Shown here in pieces: positions 46,484-58,519 of a stretch of 64,000 bases of DNA. Each line of letters starts with the position of its first letter. Within the stretch, counting starts at the first letter, position 1. Under the pieces are notes generated by a model. That model did no database searches, had not been told where the DNA came from, and was given only the letters and a program-made list of their open reading frames with translations. Made by a program: the position numbers and the translations under genes. Origin of the DNA: Scleropages formosus (Eukaryota; Chordata; Actinopteri; Osteoglossiformes; Osteoglossidae); contig NC_041825.1 in the NCBI RefSeq assembly GCF_900964775.1, positions 3,694,001 to 3,758,000 on the forward strand, in the 5' to 3' direction.

Positions 46484-47790
46484 ATTAATTCATTTAGCAG
46501 ATGCTTTTATTCAAAGCGATTTACATCTCATAGAAAATATGATTTGTGCATTACATTAGGATAAAGAGACATAGCTGCATATGTGTGACTCTTAAGTACA
46601 GTTAGTTAGTTTCATTCACCATATGCACCGACATTCATCACACAGGTAGATGTATAAAACTTTACCAGAATGTCTCTTATTCCTATTCACATTTTTTTTT
46701 CAGATACATGTAAACATTTATGTTACATTGCAGGAGTGGCTCTACAAAGGATTGATCTGAGCATGAACATGAACAATTATATCTTACATGAGCTTAAGAG
46801 CTCATGGGCGAAGTGAGTCTGGAAAGATGAGTTTCAAGACCCTTTTTAAATGTGGACAGAGTTTCAGCAGTTCTCACTGGCAGGGGGAGGTTGTTCCACC
46901 AGAACAGAGCCAGAACCAAAAACCTCTGTGCTTTACCTTTCGTGCGTGGGACCACCAAGCAGGCAGATGTGGAAGAGCGAAAGGGTGTGGTTGGCGTGTA
47001 GTAAATGATCAAGTCTTGTAGATAGCTGGGAGCAGTTTTATTGATGGATTTGTAGGTCATAACCAGGGTTTTAAACTTGATCCGGGCAGCTATAGGAAGC
47101 CAGTGCAGAGAAACGAGTAAAGGAGACAACATGCGAACACTTCGGCAAGTCAAACACAACTCGTACAGCAGTGTTCTGTATCAGCTGCAGAGGTTTGATG
47201 GCTGTAACAGGAAGGCCACACTGGAGAGAGTTGCAGTATCCAGACAGGATGTCACTGTGGCCTGGACAAGTAGTTGTTCAGCGTCAGTTGTGAAGTAGGG
47301 ACGGATCCTGTGGATGTTATGCAGGATGTATCTGCAGGTCCGGGTTGTGGCTTCGATGTGCTGAGAGAAAGATAGACTTGAGTCAATCGTCACTCCCAGA
47401 CGAGGAAGTAGGCGAAATGAGTGAGTTTTCAACTTTGATCAATAGATCATGACAGGAGGAGAGGCCAGCTGGGAGGTGTAGGATCTCTGTTTTGGAGAGG
47501 TTTAGTTGGAGGTGGTGATCAGACAATCCATGCAGAGATGTCTGACAGGCAGGCAGCGATGTGTGCGGAAATGTCTGGCGCTCCACGTGGAAAGGAGAGG
47601 AAGAGCTGGGTATCATCAGCATAGCAGTGGTATTTGAATCCATGGGATGTAATGACACGGCCGAGGAAAGAAGTGTAGATCGAGAAGAGAAGAGGACCCA
47701 GTACTGAGCCCTGCGGGACACCGGTTGAGAGAGGCAGCGGAGAAGAACAGGAGCTCTGCCAGACCACTTCACAGGTTCTGTTAGATAAGT
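46484..47790 (-). mobile_element. L2-clade LINE, 5'-truncated, reverse transcriptase part
   Basis: Minus-strand pieces in order: [18 protein letters not shown], then [14 protein letters not shown] (the YADD catalytic motif), then LGVTIDSSLSFSQHI, then SLHWLPIAARIKFKTLVMTY and FKKGLETHLS. The frame changes several times between these blocks, so the copy is dead. The 3' end at 46484-46540 carries the TTTAGCAGATGCTTTTATTC tail shared with the SINE-2 and V-SINE families. Confidence 0.9.
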
Positions 47791-47799
47791 ACTTTTACT

Positions 47800-48637
47800 C
47801 AATTCATCCACAGATGGTTTACCTACCTGGCAAATTTGTGTAAACAACCTACCCAAAGACATGTATGCCTTGTTCATATTTCACAGTAACCAGGGCACCA
47901 TGCATAGTGCTACAAATGTGTGGGTGTGTTGGGGGGGGGGGGGGACAAAAAATAAAAATAATGGAAATATTTATATCTGTGCAGCATTACTTTCTCTCCT
48001 AAATGTACAAAACCACAACCACAAAAGAAAAACAATAAAATCTTTTACACCCAGGCAGTTATTAGCAACTAAACATATAAACTGTAAGATCTCCATAATT
48101 TACCAAGCTATTCTATTAACTGTACTGGCTTATTAAAAGCTGAATGATAACTGCAATTTAAAATGACATAAATTCTATACACACACAGTAGAAGTACTTG
48201 TCCTGCTCACGTTGAGTGAAAACTGAATACAGTATATGGTAAAATTACGAAACAGTACACTTTTAAAACGAAATTTTATTGCAAAACAAAATTCTCAATT
48301 TAAAGATTTCATAATGAATTGATTTTTAATGTGACTTACGGCAGAAAAGAATGTTCAAAAGCAACTTTTGCAAAGAAAAAATCTCAGTGTTTTTTGGATA
48401 AATCTTTTATAAATGTACAGAGTAAATAAAGACAAGGTTTTCACTGCATCTTGTGTTGCATTTTCCAGATTTCACATGGTTTGATTTTAAAGAAAATATG
48501 ATTTTTCTTATGGATGCATTGGTGAATAACTCTAAGGTGAAATGTAAGCAATAAATCGATTTAAAAAGAACACTTGAAAAGGCTGATCAAGCAGTTTGCT
48601 TATGCATTACTGTAACCATATATAGCACACCAGGATT
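47800..48637. other. Intergenic, AT-rich
   Basis: A G-run lies near 47931-47943. The right end should include the 3' UTR of the CALHM-like gene. No other gene seen. Confidence 0.4.
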
Positions 48638-49574
48638 TTACTGGAAAACTGTGACACAGGTTTCTTTAGCCGTCAGGTTCTTGGGCGGAGCGCTGGGAGC
48701 CACTAAACTCTGGATATCCAGGGGCTGATCCAAGAGAAGCGTTTTGTACTGATGGGCCTCATTCTGAGTCACCCTTTCTTTAGCTCTAGCCTGGATGAAC
48801 ATCATGGCATTCTCCTCCTGTGCCTTCTGCAGGGCCTCGTCGCGCGGCTCTTCCAGCCGTAAGGCCGGCGACACGCAGCAGCGCTCGACCAAGTGGTAGA
48901 GAAGGACCATCAGAGCCATGACCAAGATGAGGCTGAGCCCAGCAATCTGAACAATAGAGCAAGGGAGGAGGGTCACTCAGCACATTTCAACATGTGGAAA
49001 AGTCACACCTGTTGGTCACTGATAAAATTTTTGAGGTTTATATCTGGTATCTACATCCACATTTATTCATTTAGCAGATGCTGTCCTCTGAGACAACTTA
49101 CAAGGAATACTCTGTGGTGTTTAGCTGACACCTTTTCATGAAAATAGATTTGTTTATTTAGTAAATCATTCCGCTATTATTTGTTATTACTAAATCATTA
49201 TCCCGTAGTAAATTAATCACAGTAAATAAACATTTACCTGATGTTTTTCTCTAAGGTGACTTATAATGTTAACCTCCACTGTTGTATTTACCCATTTGTA
49301 CTGCTAGGTAATTCTACTGGAGCAATTTAGGGTAAGTACATTGCTCAAGGGTGCAGCTGGAGGTGGGATTCAAATCTGCAACTTTTGGGCTGAAAGGCAG
49401 TGGTTGTAACAACTACGCTATCAGCAGCCCTGCAAATAAATAGGGCTTGAGTCACAAGAAGCTGGATTTGAACCCCTCTCTAAAGCCAGACCACTCAACT
49501 CAGATTTATTAAGTAGTTGCTTGGGATGAAATCCAACAAACCACATCAATACCAAGGACCAAGATGGAGAAAAC

Positions 49575-49614
<40 letters not shown>

Positions 49615-50243
49615 AATTTTTTTTATTATTAGTATTATTAGAAGTAAGGTGTACTTACTCTAGAATGAAGGGTTCGGTCTTCCCAGCTTGGTGTTCCCCA
49701 CTTGAATGAAATCCAACAAACAACATCAGTACTAAGGACCAAGACTAAGAAAACTTAAATAAATACATAAATGAAAAAATGGCTAAATAAATAAATAAAA
49801 ACAACAATTTTTTATTATTAGTGTCTTTATAAGTAAGGTGCACTTACTCTAAAATGATGGTCTGGTTCTTCCCCGCAGCTGATGGCAAAACAAGTGTAGT
49901 AGGTCCCGTTGACAAGGAGAATGGCCACTCAGTAAACCGTCGGGTAAGTGCACATGAAGACTCTCTTCCAGAAAGATGCTGTGCAGGTACGCTTGATTGT
50001 GTGCCTGGCAGTAAAGAACAAGTTCTGTTTTTGCAGACTTATTGCCAATGCCAGAAAGGCAAAACCAGGAGTAAAGAAAAGCAGTAAAACGACAGTTTTT
50101 TCTTGTTCTCGGTCTTTACAAGAGCATTGCCACAACATAAATCGCCCAATTAGCTCAATGAGGTGCAGCACAACTAAAATCATCACATGGGGTAAGAGAG
50201 TGCAAAGACTGGCTGACATCCCAGTTGGCTTCCACGCAGACAT
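48638..50243 (-). CDS. CALHM-like four-helix membrane protein, with in-frame stop
   Basis: CALHM proteins form large-pore ion and ATP channels. Two minus-strand exons join in phase 0: 49848-50243 (donor GTAAGT) and 48638-48946 (acceptor TTCAG). Exon 1 encodes a first helix, the family-like Cys-x-Cys after it (LWQCSCKD), a second helix (LLLFFTPGFAFLALAIS) and a third ending VAILLVNGTYYTC, like W-x-x-V-x-L-L-x-G-x-Y-x-C. Exon 2 starts at the fourth helix (IAGLSLILVMALMVLLYH), then ERCCVSP and a charged tail with EEN..F..A.E, as in CALHM. Odd points: TGA at 49929-49931 sits where the conserved Trp is expected, and the loop before helix 4 is about 20 residues instead of about 60. It is either a young pseudogene, a sequence error plus a missed exon, or a diverged member. 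Confidence 0.55.
49230..49432 (-). mobile_element. SINE-2, reversed, in the CALHM-like intron
   Basis: TTTCTCTAAGGTGACTTATAATG tail end, ATTCTACTGGAGCAATTTAGG, TTGCTCAAGGG, worn head. A further L2-type tail fragment sits at 49055-49115. Confidence 0.8.
49520..49860. repeat. Local tandem duplication at the exon 1 donor of the CALHM-like gene
   Basis: Two copies about 182 bp apart. Landmarks: AAGTAAGGTG.ACTTACTCTA at 49649 and 49831; TGAAATCCAACAAAC.ACATCA with GGACCAAGA near 49528 and 49706. Each has a (TAA)n or (TAAA)n run. The unit carries the splice donor and about 20 bp of exon end, so a decoy donor lies in the intron. Confidence 0.8.
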
Positions 50244-50499
50244 TGTGCCTATTCTGTTTCTGATGTGTGAGTAGTGAGTCTATTGGTGTCTGTGATGCTT
50301 GTTGGTTGCTTTTATGGCCTGGGTAGGACTCCCATTTACAGGAAGTACAAGAATAGAGGCATCTCTTCAAAGATCTAACAGTGTAAGCATACCACTGCAG
50401 GTTAACAATAAGTCTAAGTATCTAAATATGAGTCCAAGTAAACATTATGAGTCCACTAAACATTCTGCACAAGCCCACTAGGTCCAAACATTCACCTCT

Positions 50500-50935
50500 A
50501 AGAGGAGTGATACTCTTACAGGTAAAAAGTGAAAGAAAACAAATAAAACTAACACAAAAAATGTGACCAGGAAAGAAGTGGATCTGAAAATGATGTGTTT
50601 TGAGACTCTTCTTGAATGTTGAGAGGGATTCAGCATCTCTGAGGGTCAGAGGGAGGTCATTCCACCACATTGGAGCCAGAACTGAGAACCTTTGGGCTTT
50701 TGATTTGGGACCTCTTGCATGTGGGCCATCAAGTAGGCAGAGATGGGGGAGAGACTGGCTCGAGTGTAGTGAATAATCACGTGCTGTAGGTACCTGGTTG
50801 CGGATCATATCCGTTGACACTTTTGTAGACCGCAACCACAGGCTTAAAACAGATGCATGCAACTACAGGAAACCAATGAAGAGAGATGAGAAGTAGGGAC
50901 CCATGGCAGCACTTTGGTAGATCAACTCATGCAAC
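50500..50935 (-). mobile_element. L2-clade LINE, 3' end fragment
   Basis: Minus strand encodes SKAQRFSVLAPMWWNDLPLT and LSTFKKSLKTHHFQI, the same C-terminal block as at 3.4 kb and 46.9 kb. Confidence 0.85.
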
Positions 50936-50939
50936 AACA

Positions 50940-51529
50940 TGAGGCTTAAGATCTAATAATTTAAGCAATTCTTTCAACATCAACAGGCCTTTAACAGCTG
51001 AGACATTTGTTTCTTTCAATCACTTTATCTTTCAGTACAACTGGTTGGATTTTTCCAAGTGGAGGAAGGAATGGAAGTGGTTTGACCAGGTCTTCTTCTG
51101 TGGTGCACACATGAGGAGAAACATGAGAATATCATACACCCCAAGCTGGACTCAAACCTCACGCCTACAGTCCAACTCAAAACTTTTCTCTCTTGAAGAT
51201 GTAACTGCCATTAATTTCTGCGGTTAAATTTTTTATGGGTTCTTCAGCCTCAGAAGTGACACCTGTTTATGTCAAAATATCACCAAATACCATTATTGGT
51301 ATGTTCAAAAATGTGAAAGAGTATAAAATGTCAACCAAATACCGCAAGAGGACTTACAATAGTTATCCTAACACAACATAACATGCTGTTTCCCTCATTA
51401 GTTACCCTATAATACTGTACAGCTGTGCACCTGCGCTTTGTTACTGTACACTTAACAAAGTGTGTTTCCTCAAAGACATGTTTCAAATGGATTGGTGGCT
51501 CTGTGGCTCTGAATGGCCCATAGAGCATG

Positions 51530-51572
<43 letters not shown>

Positions 51573-52130
51573 CTGGTGTGTAAATGTGTGAATAACAGTA
51601 GGACGTGTACTATACTTTAACACTGTAAGTCACCTTACTTAAAGGTGTCAGCTGAGTTAATAGTCATTGTAATTTGCTTTAAAGAAAACCGTCTGCTAAA
51701 TGAATAAATGTATCAAACAGCTCAGAGGGGCACAAAATCCATACTGAGTCCTCATAACCGCAAATTAATGGCTCTTAAGTTGAAGAAGGAGTATTAAATG
51801 AAACTCCTGGTACAGTCAAATTTGTTTAAACTCAGACTGGTGAATTTCAGGGGACCATTGTAATTCATTAATACTGATGATGCAAAAGGAGAACAGCTCA
51901 GCTGTTATACACTGTACCCTGCTGTCTGTAAACATCAAAAAGTGGCAATTTCAGAGGCCTTTAAAGCTCAGTTAAGTCATGCAATACAATAATATACCAG
52001 TGTAAAAAATGGTTAAATTCAAATTTTTTCTCATTTTTTGTCACACCACAAAATTTGCTCCCTCTGCAGCAGGTAGTGGTTAACTAACCAGCACAAACAT
52101 TCTTGTCATGCCCTCATTCTTTAGCTTATC
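50940..52130. other. Intergenic with TG run and a SINE/L2 tail fragment
   Basis: (TG)n at about 51534-51566. A fragment at about 51620-51712 ends in CTGCTAAATGAATAAATG. No gene recognised. Confidence 0.45.
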
Positions 52131-54700
52131 AGTAAAGGACCCAGGCTGGCCTGGACCGACTCCGCCGATCGCGCCTTCAAGGAACTCTGGACCCGCTTCA
52201 CATCAGCACTGGTCCTGATGCACCCCGACCCCTCCCTGCCATTTTTGGTTGAGGTGGATGCCTCGCTGGTTGGGGTAGGGCCGTCCTATTCCAAAGACGG
52301 GGGATCCACCGAAACTCTATCCCTGTGCCTACTTCTCCTGTAAGTTGGCCCTGGCCGAAAGGAACCACGACATCGGTAACCAGGAGTTGCTAGCCATCAA
52401 GCTAGCATTGGAGGACTGGAGGCACTGGCTAGAGGGGGAGGTCCACCCCATCCTAGTTCTAATGGACCACCAGCATCTTGAGTACTTACAAAAGGCCCAG
52501 CGTCTCCATACCTGGCATGCACACTGGGCATTGTTCTTTACTCGTTTCAGGTTTACCATGTCTTACAGACCTGGCTCCAAGAACACCAAGGCAGACGCCC
52601 TGTCCCAAGTGCATGACCCAGAACCTGCGGCTGATCATCCTGAGACGATCCTGCCCGAGCACTGTGTGGTCGCCCCCCTCAGGTGGTTTTTCTTTCAGGA
52701 ATTACAGGACACCCAGGAGACCGAGGCCGGCCTGTCCGACTGTCCCAACGGAAAGGACTATGTACCCACGAGATTACGACTGTCCCTATTGCAGTGGGCG
52801 CATGGCTCCACCACGGCCGGACTTTCTCTCAGCTGCAGGGGCACTGCTGGTGGCTGTCCATGAGGGAGAACGTACAGGAGTATGTAGAGACCTGCCCCAC
52901 CCGTGCCCAGGCGAGGACCCTGACACAAAAACCCATGGCCCTGTTATAACCGCTGCCAATCCCTACCTGTCCTTGGTCACACGTGGCGGTGGACTTCTTG
53001 ACCGACCTTCCTCCATCGGATGGTAAGATTGTCATACTCTCTCTGATCCGATCTCGGTCCTATTGTGTCCAGAACCAGCACCAGAGAGTGAGATTCTTGC
53101 CATGGGTGGAATACACCCACAATACACTATTCCACACGTCCACAGGCTTATCCCTGATCCAGTGTGTTTTAGTGTACCAGCCAGCTGCCTTCTCCTGGCA
53201 ACCGCTACCCAGTTAAGTGCAAGTGGTCAACGACTGGTACAAACGGAGTGGAGACACCTGGCGAGCCATTTGGGACCACCTCCAGGAATGCACCAAGAGG
53301 TATAAACAGCAAAATGACCGGCGCCGGCAAACCTTGTCGTTTGTACCTGGGCAAAGAGTCTGGCTCTCCACCAGGGATTTAAAGGTGCGGCTTCCCTCGA
53401 AGAAGCTCAGCCCCCAATATATCGGGCCCTTCAAGGTCCTTTGGCGGGTCTCTCCGATAATGTACAAGCTGCAACTACCTCCAGGGAAGCGCATCCACCC
53501 TACATTCCACGTGTCCCTGCTAAAGCCCTGCAGGACCTGCCTCCTGCACTTGTCCACGGCAGACACGCCTCCTCTGCCAGTGCAAATGGATGGGGGGACT
53601 GCGTACACAGTACGGTCTCTGCTGGATTTCCACCGATGGAGGGGGTCGCTGGACTATCTGGTGGTTTGGGAGGAATATGGCCTGGAGGAGCATTCATGGG
53701 TTCTCACTCGGGACATACTGGACCCCTCACTAATTGCTGACTTTCACCGAGACCACCCGGACTGGCCAGTGCCTCGTCCATGGGGTTGTCGCACTTCTCT
53801 GCGTGGGGCAGCTGGGGCCGCCCGTCGGGGGGAGAGGTACTATCATACTCTCACTCATTACCTCATCTGTGACAGCTGGTACCGATCATGGAGGCATGGT
53901 ATAAGAAGGCGTGCTGAATTCCGTTCAAATGCAGAACCTCCCCAGAGCAACCTCAACGACTCAGCTGTGCTTATTGATGACCTGTCCGCTTTTCCTGGCT
54001 GTGACCTGTGCTTTGCGTTTTCTTTGACTACGATTCTGGTGATCTCCCCTTGTGACATTTGCTGTGCGATCGACCCGTGTCTGTCCCTGGATTTCCCTAG
54101 TAGCTTTTCCCTTTGGCTTTCCACTGCTGGCTAGTCGCCAAAGACGAGCACATAATTGAGTCCGTTGCTCAGTTCCGTCTGGAGGGCAATGACGGACGTG
54201 ACAGAAGGTTCCTCCTTACAAATGGACTCAGTGGAGATTGCTTGCCTGCAGACAGCCATTTCAGTTCAAGACGCTTTACTCGGGGCGTGCGCGCTTGGGG
54301 CGCTTGCCACAAGATGGATGCAGTGTTTTTCTCATTCAGGCACTAGACACCACCGTCAAACTCGGTTTTCCCTGGCTACTGAGACACGATCCGATGTTCC
54401 ATTGGAGTACGGGGGACTTGGTGTCTTGGGGGACCCAGTGCACGCGAACCTGTTTAAGCCTTCCCTGCCTTGCCACGTCCATAGAGGGGGTGGAAGGGGC
54501 TCCCCAGCAGGAGATTCCCCACAAGTATGTGGCTCTTCGGGAGGTCTTCAGGAAGGTTTGCTTGGCCGAACTGCCCCCACACCGACCGTGGGACTGTTCA
54601 ATAGATCTCCATCTGCTGGCTAGTTGCCGAAGACGAGCGCGATTGAGTCTGCTCAATTCTGTCCGGGCAGCAATATCCATCCCTACAATGGAACAATAAT
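52130..54700 (+). mobile_element. Ty3/Gypsy LTR-retrotransposon fossil, broken
   Basis: Recognisable parts on the plus strand, in order: RNase H region (LEVDAS-like start, then ERNHDIGNQELLAIKLALEDW and RPGSKNTKADALS), integrase pieces, integrase C-terminus and chromodomain-like end (GPFKVL, HPTFHVSLLKP). Then a non-coding stretch, and a second, misplaced piece of protease/spacer type (GFPWLLRHDP, PPHRPWDCSIDL). A block beginning GCTGGCTAGT occurs near 54127 and again near 54614 as a direct repeat. The element lacks gag, most of reverse transcriptase and clear paired LTRs, and is broken in about half a dozen or more places. It looks moderately old. Family call rests on the RNase H, integrase and chromodomain order. 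Confidence 0.85.
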
Positions 54701-55425
54701 GCCGTGTTCCTCCAGCTCTAGCTGCCTCCTGGTCTCCCTTTCAAGGGCCCCAAAATCTACAGCGCGTTGGTTCTCAGTCTCAGGCCTTAATGTGGTAGAA
54801 TGAACTTTGTCTCCCTCAGGAGTGCTGAATCCCTCCCAGCATTCAAGAAGGGTCACAGTTTTTCCTCTTTTGACCCCATTTCCCTCCTGAGCTTCTGAAC
54901 CCTTCTTGCATGAGAAATTGAAAATAACCATATGGCACCATTTCTCAGTGATGAGGCCCATAAAACATCTGAGAAAGGTTTGACATACAGTATTTGCAGG
55001 ACCCCGTTGTTCAACAGTAAATTGTCCTAAGGCAAATTATAGAACTACATATCATTTGTTTAGTCTAGTGTGCTTCTTATCATCTGTATTATTTTAAATA
55101 GAAACAAAGACAGATATGAGTCATTGAGTCAAAGCAACTCAGAGTGATCGCTGGTTTCTGTGGTAAACGGGAAAGCAGAAGTTGCTCGCTATTGCCTTCT
55201 TCTGTGAATGGTTTCAGGATGCAAACACAGGGAGAACATAGAAACTCCACACACTCTGAGCTGGATTTTAACTCCACTCTCTCCAAGCAGTGCAGGGCCA
55301 GGGAGGCATTAGAGCTAAATATATATTAAATATATACAGCCACAGAAGTCTCTGCATCAGGCTTCTTAGTTCACTAACTAAAACTTATTAAAGACCCTCT
55401 TGATCTTTTGCTTTACAGTTCAGGG
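54700..55425. other. Flank of the Gypsy fossil, no gene recognised
   Basis: A minus-strand frame at 54683-54961 is charged and helix-like but matches nothing I recognise. It may be further mobile-element debris. Confidence 0.35.
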
Positions 55426-55630
55426 GAGCTGGTAGCCAAGTGGTTGGAGCTGCTGCCTTTGGACTCATAGGTTCAAGTCTCACCTCCAGCGGTTGTACCC
55501 TTGAGCAAGGTACTTGCCCTAAATTGCTCCAGTAAAAATTGCCCAGCTGTATAAATGGGTAAAAAATTATTAGTAGAGGAATACTTAACACTGTAAGTCA
55601 TTTTGGAGAAAAGTGTCAGATGAATGAATT
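55426..55630 (+). mobile_element. SINE-2, full length
   Basis: Head GGTAGCCAAGTGGTTGGAGC, B box GTTCAAGTCTCACC, CCCTTGAGCAAGGTACTTGC, CCCAGCTGTATAAATGGG, tail GGAGAAAAGTGTCAGATGAA. Confidence 0.87.
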
Positions 55631-55634
55631 AATT

Positions 55635-56960
55635 TTGCTTAATATTAAAATAACTGCTGTATTACTACTAGTTTTTCATATTTCTGAGAAAAAATAATTA
55701 AATTCCTTTTTTGATAGACTGACCCTGTATTAAAGAAACATTTAGTACAAATTTCTAGTCCAGTTCAGTATGCAGAGGCCATAATAAAGGAATAAGATTC
55801 ACTTTAAATATTAGAAGGAAGTGAAGATAGTTTTTATAAAGTTGTGTAATGCACAGGGCTGTTTTTAGTGTTCAGGTTTCATTATGACAGTTTTGGAAAA
55901 GGCTTGATTAAATTTTGGTTTTTGGAAATGTGTCACAACAGAGCCATAACTGTTATGGCTCTGTAAAGAGAGCACCCTGGAGAGGAAAGAGCTGTACAAT
56001 AAGACAGGAAGCATAAACAGGAGCTCCACCTCACAAATTTTCCTGGATGAGGAACACCTCAAAAAAAGTCAAACCAGACGCATGGCATAAAAAAAAAATG
56101 TAAAAAAATAAAAAACATAATCACAGGTAGTTCTGACACTATGGATTGTATATAGTCTGATGCTTATTTACATTTCCCTGGAAACTTCTGACCTAGTTAC
56201 AAACTGAGAACATCTAGAGTCAAAGGTTCCACCTGTGGCCACAGAAGACCCCAAACTCACCACATCCTTACAATAAGTCTTGAAAAAAAGCTGACACTTC
56301 ATGCTGTGTGCTTGTGAGTGCAGGTGGACCGTAACAGGCAACATGGACTCACCGTGGCTCCTACATCCCGAGTCGGTATGATGACGGCCAACTGGCATTT
56401 ATAGGGAGGATTGAGCTTAGATATCAAAAGCAGCTGGACTGAAGGCCAAGGGAGAGTTTTGAAAAGATACAGTGAGTTGTAACTAGATAGTGAGCAGAAG
56501 AGCTCTTCCTATAATGGTGATATGTGGAGGGTTAGACCGCAGGTCTGGCTTCCTGTTTTATTCCTTTCTGTTGCTCACACACTTTTAGATGTTTTCCTGT
56601 CAATAGAAGTGTAATTTTGTTTCTGAAAGCTTACTGTCTTGAAGCTCGTCCTGCACCCGCGGTTGTTCTCCATCTCACCATCGACCGCAATAGTTCAGGT
56701 TTAGAAATCAATGAATGCATTTAAAAGCAGCGGGTTGGTGAACAAAACATGCAGTTTTCAGGCCACGCTGGTGACGCTCTGGGAAATGCCTTCTGCTTGG
56801 CACTCACCGCCAGTCGTTGTAATAAGTTGTTGATGTTAACCTGTTCTTTGTTGTTCTATAAGCAGTTTGACAAAGTGTTTTTTTTTTTGCATTTGGCAAG
56901 GGGGGGTGCAGTTTGGGATATTCCACTGACACACCAATGAGAAAGAAACATGCTGAAAGA
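55635..56960. other. Intergenic, no gene recognised
   Basis: Short frames only. An 11-base inverted repeat of the form AGAGCCATAAC / GTTATGGCTCT lies near 55941-55963. No repeat family assigned. Confidence 0.4.
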
Positions 56961-56962
56961 TA

Positions 56963-57318
56963 GTGGTATGGTGGCACAGTGAGTAGCACTGCTGACTCAC
57001 AGTGCATGGGTGGTGTGAGAGTATGTGGGTTTGGTCCTTGCTCAGTCTGTGTGGGTTTGCATGTTCTCTATATGGGTTTCCTCTGGGTGCTCTGGTTTCC
57101 TCCCACAGTCCAAAGACATGCTGTTCAGGTTCCCCCATAGTGTATGAGTGACAGAGAGTGTGTGTACATTCCACTGATGTATGGATGAGTGACCCAGTGT
57201 AAGTAGTGTATCTAGCAGTGTAAGTTACCTTGGTGAATAAGGTGTGTGCTATTAACATTAAATAGAGTTCACTGGAAGTTGCTTTGGAGGAAAGTGTCTG
57301 CTAAATAAATGCAAATGT
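56963..57318 (+). mobile_element. V-SINE, full length
   Basis: Head GGTGGCACAGTGAGTAGCAC, V-domain GGTTTCCTCCCACAGTCCAA, end GGAAAGTGTCTGCTAAATAA. Confidence 0.88.
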
Positions 57319-57682
57319 TTTTGCTGCAGAGACACGTCTGTTATTTTCCTCTCATGCAAATAATTGAACAAACGCATAGGTGAATTTTACTGTCTTTCTG
57401 CATCAGCGTGGTTAAATATTAAGAATGCCTGAGCTGGAGGTTTGTTTAAACTACAGCTGCCTATCCTTAAACATCAGCTAAACCCACGTGTGGAGTAATT
57501 TTAGATCACACTAGGAAAAATGATCTGTAGTGGCAGTTAGATGAAATGAAGCAGCAGCAGTATTTATTTTGAAACGCAGGGACAGGTTCAGAGGGCACCG
57601 AAACCGAGTTTAAGAAACTTGATTTAAAATTTAAGCCAAAGTTAAGCTGATGGCAGCAATAGCTCCTCTATGGTGAAAAATT

Positions 57683-58036
57683 ACATTAGATTTATTGGAC
57701 ACTTTTCTCCAAAGTGACTTCCAGTGAACCTTATGTAGCATTATCAGTCCACACACCTTATTCACCAAGATGACTTACACTACTAGATACTCAACGTACA
57801 CTGGATCACTCATCCATACATCAGTGGAACACACTCTCTGTCACTCACACAGTATGGGTGAACCTGAATAGCATGTCTTTGGACTATGGGAGGCAACCAG
57901 GGCACCTGGTGGAGACCCACACAGACACAGGGAGAACATGCAAACCCCACACAGACTGAGCGGGGATCAAATCCATGTCCTCTCACACCACCCAGGTGCT
58001 GTGAGACAGCATCGCTTCTCGCTGTGCCACCATGCC
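57683..58036 (-). mobile_element. V-SINE, full length, reversed
   Basis: L2-like tail at the left, V-domain, head TGGTGGCACAGCGAGAAGCG on the minus strand. Confidence 0.87.
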
Positions 58037-58334
58037 CTGTTAATATCCCCGTCCACATTAGTTTGAAAACACAGAGCATTTGTCGTGGTTGGAAAGCCAG
58101 GGATGTTCAATGCTGTGACTGAAATACTGAGACGGAGAAGCATTTGTACTGACAGAAACCACAAGTACTGCGGAGGACCGAACAGAAACGTGGTTGTCTA
58201 TGTACTTCACTTGCTACTCGCTGTAGCACCGTGCCCTTCGGAAACTAAAGGAAGTCTTAACACTGGGGATGAAAATGTAATAAATCTCAACTGATTCTCA
58301 TGTTTTAGCAGATGGAATGATTAAAAAGTTTATG

Positions 58335-58515
58335 GCAGAAAGAGCAGGTTGGATACTGAGCAGCGCTGCTGCCTTTGGATTGGAAGGCTGCAGGTCCCAG
58401 TTCCTGCTGTAGCGCCCTTGATCAAGGTACTTACTCTGAACAGATTACCCCAGTAAAAATGACCCAGTTGTAAAAATGGGGAAATTGTCAAGTTATTTTG
58501 GAGAAAAGTGCAATG
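58335..58515 (+). mobile_element. SINE-2, worn
   Basis: GCCTTTGGATTGGAAGGCTG, CTTGATCAAGGTACTTACTC, CCCAGTTGTAAAAATGGG, TTTTGGAGAAAAGTG. Confidence 0.75.
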
Positions 58516-58519
58516 AATT

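Noticed and set aside
56168-56398. Minus-strand open frame at 56.2-56.4 kb
   Set aside because: No start context, splice partners or family resemblance. Likely chance.
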